In this document: positions 1 through 12,364 of the stretch, one piece after another
Position numbering within the stretch: the first letter of the stretch is position 1
Layout of the letters: each line of letters opens with the position of its first letter
DNA from: Cornus controversa
Taxonomy: Eukaryota; Streptophyta; Magnoliopsida; Cornales; Cornaceae
Length of the DNA: 64,000 nucleotides
Direction of reading: 5' to 3'
Assembly: GCA_026545225.1 (NCBI GenBank)
Contig: CM048845.1
Coordinates: forward strand, 14,074,501 to 14,138,500
The notes under the pieces: model-generated
What the model was told of the DNA's origin: nothing
Databases searched by the model: none
Seen by the model: only the letters and a program-made list of their open reading frames with translations
Program-made: the position numbers and the translations under genes

Positions 1-1380
1 CCACAACACACTTCTTTGTATATTTCTTGAGTTGTTTTAATTGCTCTTGTACCTTAGGAACTAATAACCCTTCAATTTGTTTTATATACTCTCTCTTCTC
101 TTGGAACCTTTTCATTAACATTATTCCGATCATCTCAAACATGTGGATTATTGGCTTCTCCTTTACCTATTTAATATGTCCATTCCATGACTCACACATA
201 TTATTATTGCATAAATCACAATTTGAGGTTTCTGTAAACTTATGCTTAGACCAAAGCCTGGCAGGTATTTTTTACAACCATGCATATACTTCACAGTTCA
301 GCCTCTTGATGAAACCCATTTTCCCTCAAACTCACCCATAATGAATGCACTTGCAACTCCCCGCAGTCCTTTTCTCAACACTGCACTTGGGTATTTCTTC
401 TTGAAGTGCTCATAGATATGCCTAACATAATATATGTGATTTGCCCCAGGAAACATGTCTTCAAACACCTTAACTAGACCCTTCTGCCTGTTTGAAATTA
501 ATGTTATCCCATGACAATCACCAAGAACATCCAACAGCTCTTCCGTGAACCACTTTCAACTTTCCTTATTTTCAGCTTCAACCACTGCAAGTGCTATTGG
601 ATTGAAATTGTTGTATCAATCTCTACCAACAACACTGAGCAATTGTCCTTTGTAAGGAGTTTTCAGGAAGCATCTATCAAGGCCAAGACCTACATCCCTC
701 CTTAAAACCCTTCAACATTGTATCCAAATAGAAAAAAAAATCTCTCAAACCTTTTAGATTAGTGGTCATGTTCCAAATTTGCACTTACTTTAAAGACACT
801 ACAAGGATTTGAGGATATAATCAAATTGTCATACTCCCTCAGATTTTCAAACTGATCCACATAATTTCCTTCAATAATTTCCAAAGCTTTTCTTTTAGCC
901 CTTGAAGCCTTGAATCTTGACACATCTAGGTCCAAGTCATCCTCAATATGACATTTAAATGCATCAAATTTCTATAGCATGTCCAATATAAATTTATAGA
1001 CATTTTTTAGCAAGTATCCTGGATGATGCTTACTTACTAGTCCCCACTTCAAAGCAACTGTCACTGTGCTCAGATTTGTATTTCTTGATAACAAAATTTC
1101 CCATCCTTACCCAACCTACTTGCATACATCCTCCAACCACAACCATTGACACAAAACATAAGTCACCCTCTTCCCTTCATTTTTTATGAAACTAAAATCA
1201 TATCTATGTTTTAAAGAATGATGCCTCAATGCAGTCCTAAAATTTGCAACACATGCAAACTCCGTCCCTTCAAAGAAACATAAATCTTCCTTCTTTACAT
1301 CCCTCTTTGGAAGAAACTGGGATATTCTCTGTGTCACATCTTCATCTCATTTTCATCTGATAAGTTGTGGAGACTCCAAA
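1..1380 (-). mobile_element. Mutator-like (MULE) transposase relic, cut by window edge
   Basis: Read on the minus strand, the pieces follow the order of a plant MuDR-type transposase. Near 1337-1116 is the N-terminal MuDR domain (FRTALRHHSLKHRYDFSFIK, then KRVTYV). Around 1000-780 is the linker with SRFKASRAKRKALE. From about 700 to 300 is the DDE-type MULE core (DGCFLK/PYKGQLLS-like, then TLISNRQKGLVKVFEDMFPG and HIYYVRHIYEHFKKKYPSA). Below 290 is the NN-x-CESWN / KPIIHMFEMIG segment that precedes the SWIM zinc finger. The frame is interrupted by several stops and shifts, so it is dead. The C-terminus lies beyond base 1. No terminal inverted repeat is visible to its right. The family call is strong; the element's borders are unknown. 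Confidence 0.85.
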
Positions 1381-1424
1381 ACTCAACATTAGGAGCATAC
1401 ACAGAGTCCCCGTCAATGTTTAGG

Positions 1425-1892
1425 TGTGTGCTCTAAATATATATATATACAAAAAATCTATGAAGATTTTTTGTCCTAAAAATACTTTCAAAAAGCTTTT
1501 TGCTCTAAAAAATAATAATTTCTATGGTTGTATTTTGTAAAAAATCTTAGAGTAGTATTTATAGATGAGAGATTCTTAAATTTACTTGAAAAACAAGTTA
1601 AAACCCTTTTGGAACGTTTCATGATGTTTGGACTGAATTGAAAGAAAAAATCGGATTAAAAAGAAAATCTCGCAACTATCACACCAAGTGCGACCAATCC
1701 TCAAATTGGGGACCTGTCCAACTTTACAGGTTATGAAAATTCTAATATATTGAGAAACGTGGACCGGTCCTAAAAATGAGGGCCGATCGAATTTTGAGAA
1801 AATCATTTTTTTTAGCTTTAAAACCTATTTTTCTAAGTCACAAACCTTTCAAACTCCAAACATAAAGTGTCCTCGCACCATACCTATTCTAA
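1425..1892 (+). repeat. R1 repeat, copy a (LTR-like fragment)
   Basis: A segment of about 470 bp nearly identical to 12789-13254. It starts at an AT run with ATACAAAAAATC and ends at CCATACCTATTCTAA. It contains GGACCGGTCC-type palindromic words near 1770, as seen in the LTR at the right end of the window, so it may be an LTR fragment. Its family was not identified. The copia element begins 38 bp after it. Confidence 0.7.
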
Positions 1893-1930
1893 GTGATGTT
1901 TTCATCAAATTAACAATATCTATGCACTTA

Positions 1931-3241
1931 TGTTGACCCAAAGGTTTCAACTTAAGGGCAATCTTGTAATTTTGATGATAACAAATCATTAATGATGTTT
2001 TGTACTAATTCCCAATTTGAGTGATTACTTTTGAAGTAAGGATGTTTATTCAAAAAAGCATTCACAATGAGGATGAAGTCATGAGAAGAACATTGTCAAA
2101 GAAAGTTTTCCAATAATGAAGAAGGTGTTGTCCCAAGCTTTAAAGACAAATGCCAAAGTTAAAGAAATGGGATAGATATAAGTTGGTGAGAGTTAGGATT
2201 ATATTGTCAAAGTTATCTATGAATAACATGATTGAAGCTCATCTCTATAATAGGACCATGCATTATCATTCATATTATTTCTCGGCCTCTAAAATTACTT
2301 TAAAATGGTCTTGATCTTTACATAATGATATCCTAAGACCATGCATGCTCATAAGTCCTAACCTTTGCTTTGAAATTTGACTTTTAAAGGTTAGAAGACT
2401 TTTAGACGCCTCAAACTTGAGTTTGAGACCCCTCAAAATTACAGAAGAAAACATGGCTTTTTAGAAGGCAGATTGAGAAGCCTCAAACTGCAGTTTGAGA
2501 AGCCTCAAAGTCTTTGAGGTGCCTCAAACTTCACTTTAAGAAGCCTCAAAGTCACTTTGAAGCGCCTCAAAGATGATGAATTCAAATCTAACGGATAATT
2601 CAGTGTATTTAATGCACCCAACTACCCTCCAACAACCATATTTCGAAGGACCTCTATATATATTGATGGCTCTGCATTTATTTTCAAAACCAACACACTT
2701 GAGCTATTTTGTTGAGCTATATTTATTACAAACAACACTCAATCATTCTCATTTATTAGACTTGAGTTTTATCTTGTAATTCATATATAGTTAATAGTCT
2801 TGTGAGCTTTCATTTGAAATATTATCTTTGAGAGATATATTCTTTGAGCTGTAAATCTTCTCCTCATTTATTATAAATGGTTGGTTGAACCCTAGAAGAT
2901 TAGGTGAAGGACTTCACTTAGCAAGAGAAAGGAAAAAACTTGTAAACTTCATTGTAAAGGTTTGCTCTCCACCTGAAAGGAGAAGACTTATTGGATTTGA
3001 GAAAATCTCAACAGAGATCTTGAGTCGTGGAGTAGGAGATTCTGAACCACGCTACATCTTGCGTCACTTGTGTTTGATTCTCTATAACTCTCTCTCTTAA
3101 TTCTTGTGCTTAAATTTCATTTTCCTCTTTCCACTATTGTTTTTCTTTAAAGTTGTTCTTGCACATTAAATTTGTGAAAAATTGTCATAGATTACCATTG
3201 ACCCTATTCACCCCCCCCCCTCTAGGGTCAACTTTTGGGTA
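1931..3241 (+). repeat. 5' LTR of Copia-A
   Basis: Begins TGTTGACC and ends just past the C-run and AGGGTCAACTTTTGGGTA. It aligns along its whole length with 10272-11578. A cluster of TTTGAGG/CCTCAAA palindromic words lies at about 2400-2575. About 80 bp downstream is a TATA-like CTCTATATATATTG near 2650, consistent with a promoter in the LTR. Confidence 0.92.
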
Positions 3242-3246
3242 ATAAT

Positions 3247-3264
3247 TGGTATCAATGCTTGGAC
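3247..3264 (+). other. Primer-binding site of Copia-A
   Basis: TGGTATCAATGCTTGG lies 5 bp after the LTR end. It resembles the initiator-Met tRNA complement TGGTATCAGAGC used by most plant copia elements. Confidence 0.75.
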
Positions 3265-3395
3265 TCTTGAATAGGACTTAATTGTCTTAAAGTTTGATTA
3301 TGGAAAATATGCAAGGACCATCTCATGTAGAAAGTTAATCCAACAATAGGCCACCTTGGTTTGATGGAACCGACTATAGCTATTGGAAACCTAGA

Positions 3396-4583
3396 ATGAT
3401 ATGGTTCCTTCAATCTATTGACTACCAAGTTTGGGAAGTTGTTTGTGACGGACCCTTAGTTCCCACGAAAATCGTAGAAGGTCTAAGAGTTCCAAAAGAC
3501 TTGCATGAATATAATGGCAATAACCGAAAACTTGTTCAAGTCAATGCCAAAGCCGTTAAGATTTTGTATTGTGCATTGAGCAAATTTGAATTCAATAGAA
3601 TTTTGGCTTGTAAATCCGCCAAAGAGATTTGGGACAAACTAGAAGTAACTTACGAAGGCGCTAAGCAAGTTAGAGCCACCAAAGTGAGCATGTTAATTCG
3701 TGAGTATGAGCTCTTTAAGATGGAACCGAATGAAACCATTAGTGAGATGTTTACTCGATTCACTAACATTATTAATAGTTTATCTCATCTTGGTAGGAAT
3801 TATTCTACTTCCGACAATGTGAAGAAAATTCTTTGGTGCCTACCCACAAGTTGGGATGCTAAGGCTACTGTTATCTCGGAAGCAAAAGATCTCAATACAT
3901 TGAGTCTCAAAGACCTCATGGGTTCTTTTATGACTCATGAAATCAAGATGAAAAATCATCAAAAAAAGCCGGAGCAAAAGAAGAGCATGGCTCTAAAGAT
4001 TACAATTCAAGAGGTCAATGAGGAAGATGATAAAGATGCTAATGATGATGAAGATGATCTTGCTCTTATCTCTAACAAGTTCAAAAATTTTATAAGGAAA
4101 GAGCATCTCTTCAAGAAGAGACCTTTCAAGAGAAATGAATCCAAAGGTGAGTCAAGCAAAAAGGAACCACCTACTTGTTTTTATTGTGGAAAGTCGGGTC
4201 ATTTCAAAGCCGATTGCCTCAAGTACAAAAGAGATAAAGAAAATAAGCAAAAGAAAAAGACAATGAAGGTAACATGGGATAATTCCGACTCAAGCGATTC
4301 GGATAGTGATAATGACGAAGTTGCCAACCTTTGCCTTATGGCAATCGAGGATGAGGTAGATTCTAATCTTGAGCCTTCAATTGAGTCTTCTTTTTCCTAT
4401 AATGAATTACAATATGTTATTGAAGATTTGCATAAAGAACTTGAAAAGGTGATTTTGAAAAACTCCTCTCTTAAACAAAAAATCTCATCTCTTTCACTAG
4501 AACTTTCTAAAGTTCAAAATGAAAACGTTTTGTTGAAAATGAAAAAGATTCTTCTTCACTTGAGTTTTCTAAAGTTCAAATGA
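3396..4583 (+). pseudogene. gag region of Copia-A
   Basis: Reads as a plant copia gag: a UBN2-type capsid domain in the first two thirds (AKEIWDKLEVTYEGAKQVRA and NETISEMFTRFTNIINSLSH are typical), then an acidic stretch. A CCHC zinc knuckle (CFYCGKSGHFKADC) lies at 4175-4216, followed by a Ser/Asp-rich tail and a coiled-coil-like end. It is part of a broken element, so it is treated as a fossil. Confidence 0.85.
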
Positions 4584-5109
4584 AAAATGATTCTTTCAAG
4601 AAAGAAAGAGATAACTCTTTAAAAGAAAACTCCTCAATTGATCTTCAAATTAAAAATGAAAATTTGAAAAAAATTATTGAGGATCAAATTGAGATTCTTG
4701 CAAAATTCACCAAGGGGAGAAAGAACTTAAATATTCTCCTTGGAAGATAAACGGATGTTTATGAGAAAAAAAGAATTGGATATAATCCATATGATAAACA
4801 AAAGTCTTTGATCAAAAAACCTTCTTCTAAGAATGATAAGTTAAAACCTTTGAAGCACTACTTTGTCAAAAGCTTCCAACTTAACATTTTCGGTTCTATA
4901 TGCAATCTTTGTAGAATATATGGACACAAAATATTCTTTTGTCCTTTTAGAAAAGGAAAGTTCACAAAAATGGTTTGGGTTCCAAAAGGAACATTACCTA
5001 TGATTACTAACCCAATTGGACCCAAAATGGTTTAGGTACCAAAAGAAGTCACTTAAGCTTGCCTTGTAGGTATGCTTGAAATTCACCTCTAGTTCCAAGG
5101 ACAAGTGAT

Positions 5110-7860
5110 TTCTTGATAGTGATTGCTAAAGGCATATGACGGGAGATCGTTCCAAATTTTCTTCTCTCCAGCCTTATGGTGGAGGAAACGTCACTTTTGA
5201 AGACAACTCTAAAGGTAAAATTGTTGACGTTGGGACCATAAGTATATCTTCTTCCTTATCTATTGATAATGTATTTCTTGTTAATGGTTTAAAACATAAT
5301 TTGTTTAGCATTAGTCAACTATGCGATAAGGGCTTCAATGTTGCATTTAGATCCGATCATTGCATTGTTAAAAAAATGGTCGTCAAATTTTTGTTGAATA
5401 TAGAAATGGTAATTTGTACAACATCCTTTTATGTGAATTACTTGATCAAAATGTTAAATGTTTGATCTCCTCTAGTGACAATAGTTGGTTATGGCATAGA
5501 AGATTAGGACATGCAAGCATGGACTTGATCTCAAAATTGTCCAAAAAGGACTTAGTCAAAGGCCTTCCAAAGACTAAGTTTGCTAAGGACAAAACTTGTG
5601 GTGCTTACCAATTAGGTAAACAAATCAAGTCTTCCTTCAAATGGAAGAAGGATATCACTACATCAAAACTTTTAGAATTACTTCATATGGACCTCTTCGG
5701 TCTGGATAGAATTGCTAGTTTAGGAGGAAAATTTTATGCATTTGTGATTGTAGATGATTTCACTAGGCTCACTTGAGTATTCTTTTTTGCTCATAAGAAT
5801 GAGACTCATGTCATTTTCTCTAAGTTTTGTAAAAAAGTCCAAAATGAGAAAGATTACAAGATTAAGAGCATTAGAAGTGATAGATGTAGAGATAAGTCAA
5901 ATATAGGGTACTTCAAGATTTTTGGGTGCAAATATTTTGTGTTGAATGACAAGGACAATTTAGAAAAATTCGATGCTAAATCCGATTAAGGTGTTTTACT
6001 AGGATACTCATCCAAAAGCATAGCCTATAGAGTGTTCAACAAGAGAACTTTAGTGGTAGAAGAATCAATACATGTTGTTTTTGATGAATCTCCTATACTT
6101 ACCCCTAGGCAAGAATTGGATGATGAAGTGGTTGAGCTTGAAAAAAATGTTGATGGACTTACGCTAGTTGAAAAATCAAAAGAGTCCACCATTGATAAGT
6201 CACAAGAAAATTCTTCTAAGGAGGAAAACACTCAAAATGACATACATGACTCTCTTCCAAAAAGTCAAAGAATCATTCTTTATCATCCACTTGACCAAGT
6301 TATAGGTGACCCCTCAAAAGGTGTTAGTACTAGGTCCTCTCTTAGAGACATGTGTGATCATTTGGCCTTGTATCTCAATTAGAGCCAAAGAACATCTTTG
6401 AGGCCGAAAATGATGAGTCATACATTTTAGCTATGCAAGAAGAACTAAACCAATTTGAGAGGAATCAAGTTTGGAATTTAGTTCCGAGACCCAAAGATCA
6501 AACCGTCATAAGAACCAAATAGGTTTATATAAATAAAAAGGATGAGTCGGGTGTTATAAATAAAAATAAGGCTGAATTAGTTGCCCAAGGTTTCAACCAA
6601 GAAGAAGGGATTGATTATGAGGAAACCTTTGCACTCGTTGCTAGATTAGAAGCAATTAGGATGTTACTTGCATACGCATCTCATAAGAACTTCAAGTTAT
6701 TTCAAATGGATGTAAAAAGTGCTTTCTTGAATGACTTCATAGAAGAAGAAGTCTTTGTTGAACAACCATCGGGTTTTGAGAGTCATGACCTTCCAAACCA
6801 TGTTTTTAAATTATCTAAAGCTTTATATGATTTGAAACAAGCTCCTAGAGCTTGGTATGAAAGGTTGAGTGGTTTTCTTCTAGAAAATGATTTTGTTAGA
6901 GGAAAAATTGACAACATTCTTTTTACAAAAATCATTGATAAAAATTTGTTGATTGTTCAAATTTACGTTGATGATATCATTTTTGGATCAACAAATGAGA
7001 AGTTATGTAAAGAATTTGCCTCAAGCATGCAAAATGAATTTGAAATGAGCATACTGAGCGAACTTAACTTCTTTCTAGGATTGCAAATCAAACAATCATT
7101 GGATGGTATATTCATTTGCCAATCCAAATATGTTAAAGATTTTCTAAAAAAATTTGGCTTGGAGGACAACATGCAAAAACTCATATGAGTATTTCCTCTA
7201 AACTTGATAAGGATGAAAAAGGGAAATATGTTGATATCAGAAATATAGAGGAATGATTGGAAGCCTTTTGTATTTAATGGCAAGTAGACCGGATATCATG
7301 TTTAGTGTTTGCTTGTGAGCAAGATTTTAATCATGCCCCAAAGAATTCCACTTAAGTGTTGTTAAATGAATTTTTAAATATTTAAGTGGTACTATTGATT
7401 TGGGACTTTGGTTTCCTAGAGATATATCATTTGATCTCATAAGTTATGTCATATCCTAGGACACTTCCTAGTGCCATGGTCACGTAAGAAAAAAAATTTG
7501 GTAGCTTTGTCAACAGCTGAAGCCGAATATGTAGCCACCGGTAGTTGTTGTGCACAAACGCTCTATATTAAACAACAACTTAAGGATTTTGGACTTACAT
7601 TTGATCACATACCCATTAGATGTGATAATATAAGTGCGATATGTATCTCCAAAAATCATATTCAACACTCTAGGACCAAACATATTAAGATTAGGCACCA
7701 CTTCTTGAGAGACCACGTGTCTAAGGGAGATATTGAGCTTGTTATTGTTCATACGAAAAAATAACTCGCCGATATATTTACAAAACCTCTTCAAGAAGAT
7801 AGATTTTGCACCATTAGGAGAGAGATTGGCATGGCAAAGGAGAATGAAGTGTTCTTGACT
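5110..7860 (+). pseudogene. pol region of Copia-A (PR, INT, RT, RNase H)
   Basis: Parts in copia order: protease end with HMTGDRSKFSSLQ-like text (~5120-5180); GAG-pre-integrase (WLWHRRLGHASMDLISKLSK, ~5480); integrase core (LLELLHMDLFGLDRIASLGG, FVIVDDFTRLT, ~5670-5780) and its C-terminal part to ~6070; reverse transcriptase (~6520-7190) with FKLFQMDVKSAFLND and the catalytic YVDDIIFGS; RNase H (~7470-7860) with ALSTAEAEYVATGS and the RTKHIKIRHHFLRD motif. The element is broken and no intact polyprotein is present. Confidence 0.88.
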
Positions 7861-7894
7861 TGATTTTTTATTAAAACACATTCTTAGCAACTTT

Positions 7895-8110
7895 GAGATG
7901 CTTAGAAATCCACTTTGAGTCACCTGAAAGTCACAGAACCTTTTATGACAATCCAAAGAGGTGTTTGAGGCGCTTGAAAATCAACTTTGAGGCACCTGGA
8001 AATTTTGAGCCGCCTCAAAGTCAAGTTTGAGACGCCTCAAAGTGTCGAGCTATTTAAAGGTGAGCCTAAAACCCTCATTTTGCATCTTTCTCTCTCTCTG
8101 AAAACCTCTA
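7895..8110 (+). promoter_or_regulatory. Internal promoter-like stretch before the extra ORF of Copia-A
   Basis: Several TTTGAGG/CCTCAAA words lie at about 7905-8045. They match the palindrome family found upstream of the TATA box in this element's own LTRs. They are followed by GAGCTATTTAAAGG (TATA-like, ~8047) and a pyrimidine-rich leader. The arrangement mimics the LTR promoter and suggests separate transcription of the extra ORF. Promoter function is inference. Confidence 0.4.
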
Positions 8111-8241
8111 CAGTCGCAACCCCTGTTTTGCCCCTCTCATTCTCTTCATTTTTCTTCTTCAATCTCTTGGCTTTTTTTTCCCTCTCATTTCTTTTCCATC
8201 TTCTCTCTCTCACTTTCCTATCCATCCTGAACTTTTGAATC

Positions 8242-9500
8242 ATGCCTACTCGTGCAACTGGTAAGAAGACTAAAAACCCCAATGCAGAGAGGCGAACTAA
8301 AGCTCACCATGAAGGAGAATCTTTCAATCCTGTACTTGCATCCCTGGCTGCTCCTACCTTTCGCTTGTTTGAAACTCTAGAATTCAGGAAAATATATGAT
8401 GAGGAGTTCCTCAACAAAGAAGTAGCCAAAGGTAAGGTTGTTTCATGCCAATTTTGTGAAGAAAATAATTTGAATACTTTTCAATTCTTTGATAATATTG
8501 GGTGGGGTACTTTTGTAAGTATGGAAGAGCCCCAATACCCCAAACTAGTGCAAATCTTCTATGCACATTTGAGGGAAAAACATAATAGCCACAAATTAAC
8601 CTCTTTCACAAATGGAATTTCCATCACTCTCACTAAAGAGAGACTAAGAACTACACTCGAAATTGATGAGGGCAATTTTTAGTTCTTTTATACTCATTCT
8701 TGGGCTCATATTCAAGGATTCGAACCCCTCGAAGCAATTTTCCAAATGTGCGATGACCCTTTTATCCAACACATTGGTCATCTCTCTTCCACCCAATTGA
8801 CCTTAGAAGCCCGTATTCTTCACAATGTTATAGGATATGTTATCTTGCCAAAATCAGGAAGTCGCACTGAAGTGACATGTATGGAAGCATTCATCATTTG
8901 GTGTTTGCTTAACCAAAAGCTACTTGACCTCTCCCACATTATCTACCACCATATGCTTGAGAGCCGATCCTCGGTAACTCAATGCTATTATGCCATACCC
9001 CTTACCAAAATCTTTGAATCCCATGGAGTTATTCTTACTAATGAGCAATTTCGTACGGTTGGGAAAAGAGACAAACTAAACAAAACCACTCTTCTGCTTA
9101 TGAAACTCCAACAAGATGGTACTGGTCATTGGTATAATCCAAAGAAACTCCCTGCACCTGCTGATGAAGAAGGACAAGATGACCAAGAAGAAGCAAAAGG
9201 TGAGAAAGAGGAAAAAGAGGATGAGGGCGAAGGCAATACGCAACTGGGTGAGGATGATTTGGCACCCTTGAATGATACTACCTCTCTTATGCATCAACTC
9301 ATTTCCTGATTTGACGAACACCTCATAATTGCTCAGTGCACCGAAGAACAGGTTAATGCCTTGAGAGCTGATTTTGAGCAATTCCAAATTCGATATGAGG
9401 AAGAGGTAGAACTTACAGGGACACAGCTTCTCGCTATCCAGGATGATCTCACCGCCATACGAACTCAACCTCAGACCCCTCTCGCTCCTCGTGACCCTTG
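8242..9500 (+). pseudogene. Extra ORF of Copia-A, 'putative plant transposon protein' type
   Basis: Starts MPTRATGKKTKNPNAERR. It contains GWGTFVSMEEPQYPKLVQIF, resembling the GW-x-PEP-x-YP-x-LV-x-FYANL signature of the plant domain often seen in accessory ORFs of LTR elements. This is followed by a hydrophobic segment (TCMEAFIIWCLLNQKLLDL) and an acidic, Glu/Lys-rich tail. Its role is unknown; SIRE-type elements carry an ORF in this place, sometimes called env-like. No signal peptide or clear envelope features were seen. Treated as a fossil part of a broken element. Confidence 0.65.
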
Positions 9501-10256
9501 ATGATGGCATCTCACCCTTTTTTATGAAGACAAATGGGGAGAAGTATTTTAGTATTTTGGGGATGTTTTAGGTGTTGGCTAGCAGCTGCTAGTAGTTATT
9601 AACTTTTGGGATCTTTGCTATGGTTTGGGATATGATATTTGCATTGGCTTTTGCTTTAGATATTTTCTTTCGGATATTATCTATGCCTAAATGCAAATTT
9701 CTTTTATGATGAATGAATTGCCAAATGTTTTGAATATATCTTGACTTGTTATATCTTGATCATCTCATGTCTATGCTTATGATTTCAATGATGATGGTAT
9801 GATAATTAATGCATATATGTGGTGCATTATAAATGCTATGAGAATTCAATGATGAAACTTATGATCTTTTTTGCATAAAGGAGGATGGGATATACTTGAT
9901 GGATTGTTGGTTGATTGATGGACTATTGGTTGAGTTGTGCACTTATAAGTTTTATACTTATGCAACATTGCCACTATGAGATGTTTACTCCTTTGAATAA
10001 GAGCATATTGATAGGGGGAGATTAACTTTTTCCTTACATATCATGATTAACATATTTTTTCTTGAATATCATTTGAAAAGCATCCTTTATGAGCTCAAAT
10101 TGCACTTTTCATGAGAAGTATAACGTTTTTTAGAAAAGAATATACTAAATTTTTCATATCTTATATATTGTGTTCAAAATATGCATATTGATAGGGGGAG
10201 AATTTTAAAAATGCAACTCCACACTTGTTTAGAACACAATAATGTTTTATCATCAT

Positions 10257-10271
10257 CAAAAAGGGAGAGAT
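10257..10271 (+). other. Polypurine tract of Copia-A
   Basis: AAAAAGGGAGAGA abuts the TGTTGACC start of the 3' LTR, the expected place for plus-strand priming. Similar GGGGGAGA tracts lie at about 10013 and 10194. Confidence 0.75.
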
Positions 10272-11578
10272 TGTTGACCTAAATGTTTCAACCTAAGGGC
10301 AATCTTGTAATTTTGATGACAACAAATCATTAATGATGTTTTGTACTAATTCCCAATTTGACTGATTGCTTTTGAAGTAAGGATGTTTATTCAAGCAAGC
10401 ATTCACAATGAGAATGAAGTCATGAGAAGAACATTGTCAAAGAAAGTTTTCTAATAGGACCATGCATTATCATTCATTGTGAAGGTGGTGTCCCAAGCTT
10501 TAAAGACAAATGCCAAAGTTAAAGAAATAGGGTAGATATAAGTTGGTGAAAGTTAGGATTATATTGTCAAAGTTATTTATGAATAACATGATTGAAGCTC
10601 ATCTCTATAATAGGACCATGCATTATCATTCATATCATTTTTTGGTCTCTAAAATTACTTGAAAATGGTCTTGATCTTTACATAATGATATTCTAAGACC
10701 ATGCATGATCATAAGTCCTGACCTTTGCTTTGAAATCTGATTTTTAAATGTTAGAGGACTTTGAGGCGCCTCAAATTTGAGTTTGAGACCCCTCAAAGTT
10801 ACAGAAGAAAACAGGGCTTTCTAGAAGGCAGTTTGAGAAGCCTTAAAATTTTTGAGACGCCTCAAACTGCACTTTGAGAAGCTTCAAAGTCACTTTGAGG
10901 TGCCTCAAAGATGCTGAATTCAAATCTAACGAATAGTTCAATGCATTTAATGCACCCAACTACCCTCCAGCAACCATATTTCAAAGGAGCTCTATATATG
11001 TTGATGGCTCTACATTTATTTTTAAAACCAACACACTTGAGCTATTTTATTGAGCTATATTCATTACAAACAACACTTAATCATTCTCACTTATTAGACT
11101 TGAGCTTCATCTTGTAATTTATATATAGTTAATAGTCTTGTGAGCTTTCATTTGAAATATTATCTTTGAGAGATATATTATTTGAACTGTAAATCTTCTC
11201 CTCATTTATTGTAAATGGTTGGTTGAATCCTAAAAGACTAGGTGAAGGACTTCACTTAGCAAGAGAAAGGAAGAAGCTTGTAAACTTCATTGTAAATGTT
11301 TGCTCTCCACTCAAAAGGAGAAGGCTTAGTGGATTTGGAGAAATCTCAAGAGGGATCTTGAGTCGTGGAGTAGGAGATTCTGAATCACGCTACATCTTGC
11401 GTCACTTGTATTTGATTCTCTATAACTCTCTCTCTTAATTCTTATGCTTAAATTTCATTTTCCTCTTTTCACTATTGCTTTTATTTAAAGTTGTTCTTGT
11501 ACATTAAATTTGTGAAAAATTGTCATAGATTGCCATTGACCCTATTCACCCCCCCCCTCTAGGGTCAACTCTTGGGTA
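10272..11578 (+). repeat. 3' LTR of Copia-A
   Basis: Aligns with 1931-3241 and starts TGTTGACC. It contains a perfect 16-bp palindrome TTTGAGGCGCCTCAAA at 10760-10775 within the palindromic cluster (~10755-10912). A TATA-like CTCTATATATG lies near 10990. Confidence 0.92.
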
Positions 11579-11746
11579 CCAACTTGAACTTCAACTCTAT
11601 AATCGAGACTCAAATTAAATCGAAAATTACAACTCAGTCAAACTAATTTTGACACCAAAATTTGCCAATATAAAATAATATATCTAACACATATTAAACG
11701 AAATACCATAGTTATTCATCTGTGGATTAATTATATTTGTCATTGC

Positions 11747-12025
11747 ATTTTCAGGACTCCAATTTAGTTTGGACAAGGAAAAAAATTCTATTTGTAATAG
11801 GATCCTGAAGTTTTTAATTCCGTTTGGACAAGGAAAAAAAATCCTATTTGTAATAGGATCCTCAAGTTTTCAATTCCGTTTGGACAAAGAAAAAAAATCT
11901 TATTTGCAATAGGATTCTTAAGTCTTCAATTCCTCTTGAACAAGTAAAAAAAGTCATATTTGCAATAAGGTTTTCAAGACTCCAATTCAACTTGACAAAG
12001 AAAACATCCTCTTGGCAATTGGATT
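11747..12025 (+). repeat. 56-bp minisatellite, about 4.7 units
   Basis: GGACAAGGAAAAAAA-type starts recur at 11771, 11826, 11882, ~11938 and ~11994, giving a period of 55-56 bp. Each unit holds a CCTATTTGYAATAGG inverted repeat. Units decay toward the right. Confidence 0.85.
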
Positions 12026-12319
12026 TTCGAAAAGAAAAAAAAAATTTGCAAAAATTAAATACTTTAAGTCTCGCTTTAAATACGTGACAAGCTCAATATA
12101 GCACAAGACTTGAAGTGAGGACAATTTATAGACATTAAAAAATTACATGATGGACCCAAGATATAATTTGGGCTTATCTTCAGTTTAGCCTACTTTGGAC
12201 TGTGGCCCAATGAGTCAAACTATTCAAAATCCAGATCCATTACAAATAAATGGGTCATGGGTCACTTCAAGTTATCTAAAAAGTCTAAACCTACTAGAAA
12301 ATGAGTCAAAGAATAATTG

Positions 12320-12322
12320 ATA

Positions 12323-12363
<41 letters not shown>
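12320..12363. repeat. (TA)n microsatellite
   Basis: An uninterrupted run of about 20 TA units. Confidence 0.95.

Positions 12364-12364
<1 letters not shown>

Larger units (their letters stand above)
1931..11578 (+). mobile_element. Ty1/copia LTR retrotransposon 'Copia-A' with extra ORF after pol; broken
   Basis: A fossil of about 9.65 kb with two LTRs of about 1.31 kb, both starting TGTTGACC. It has an initiator-Met type primer site, gag with a CCHC knuckle, and a copia-order pol (protease, integrase, reverse transcriptase, RNase H). An extra ORF lies between pol and the polypurine tract, as in SIRE-like plant copia elements. By eye the LTRs differ at very roughly 5-8% of sites, suggesting insertion some millions of years ago (inference). 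The coding part is broken, with on the order of ten breaks. No convincing 5-bp target duplication was found at the outer ends. Confidence 0.92.

Noticed and set aside
3210-3222. C-runs near LTR ends considered as sequencing errors or G-quadruplex sites
   Set aside because: The same C-run followed by TCTAGGGTCAAC occurs in both Copia-A LTRs, and in reverse form in the related solo LTRs. It is a family feature.
8037-8282. Minus-strand Arg/Lys/Glu-rich ORF
   Set aside because: It is the shadow of the pyrimidine-rich leader before the extra ORF of Copia-A.
8242-9309. Extra ORF considered as an intact envelope-like gene
   Set aside because: No signal peptide, fusion peptide or clear transmembrane pair is seen. 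The visible motifs fit the plant transposon accessory domain instead.
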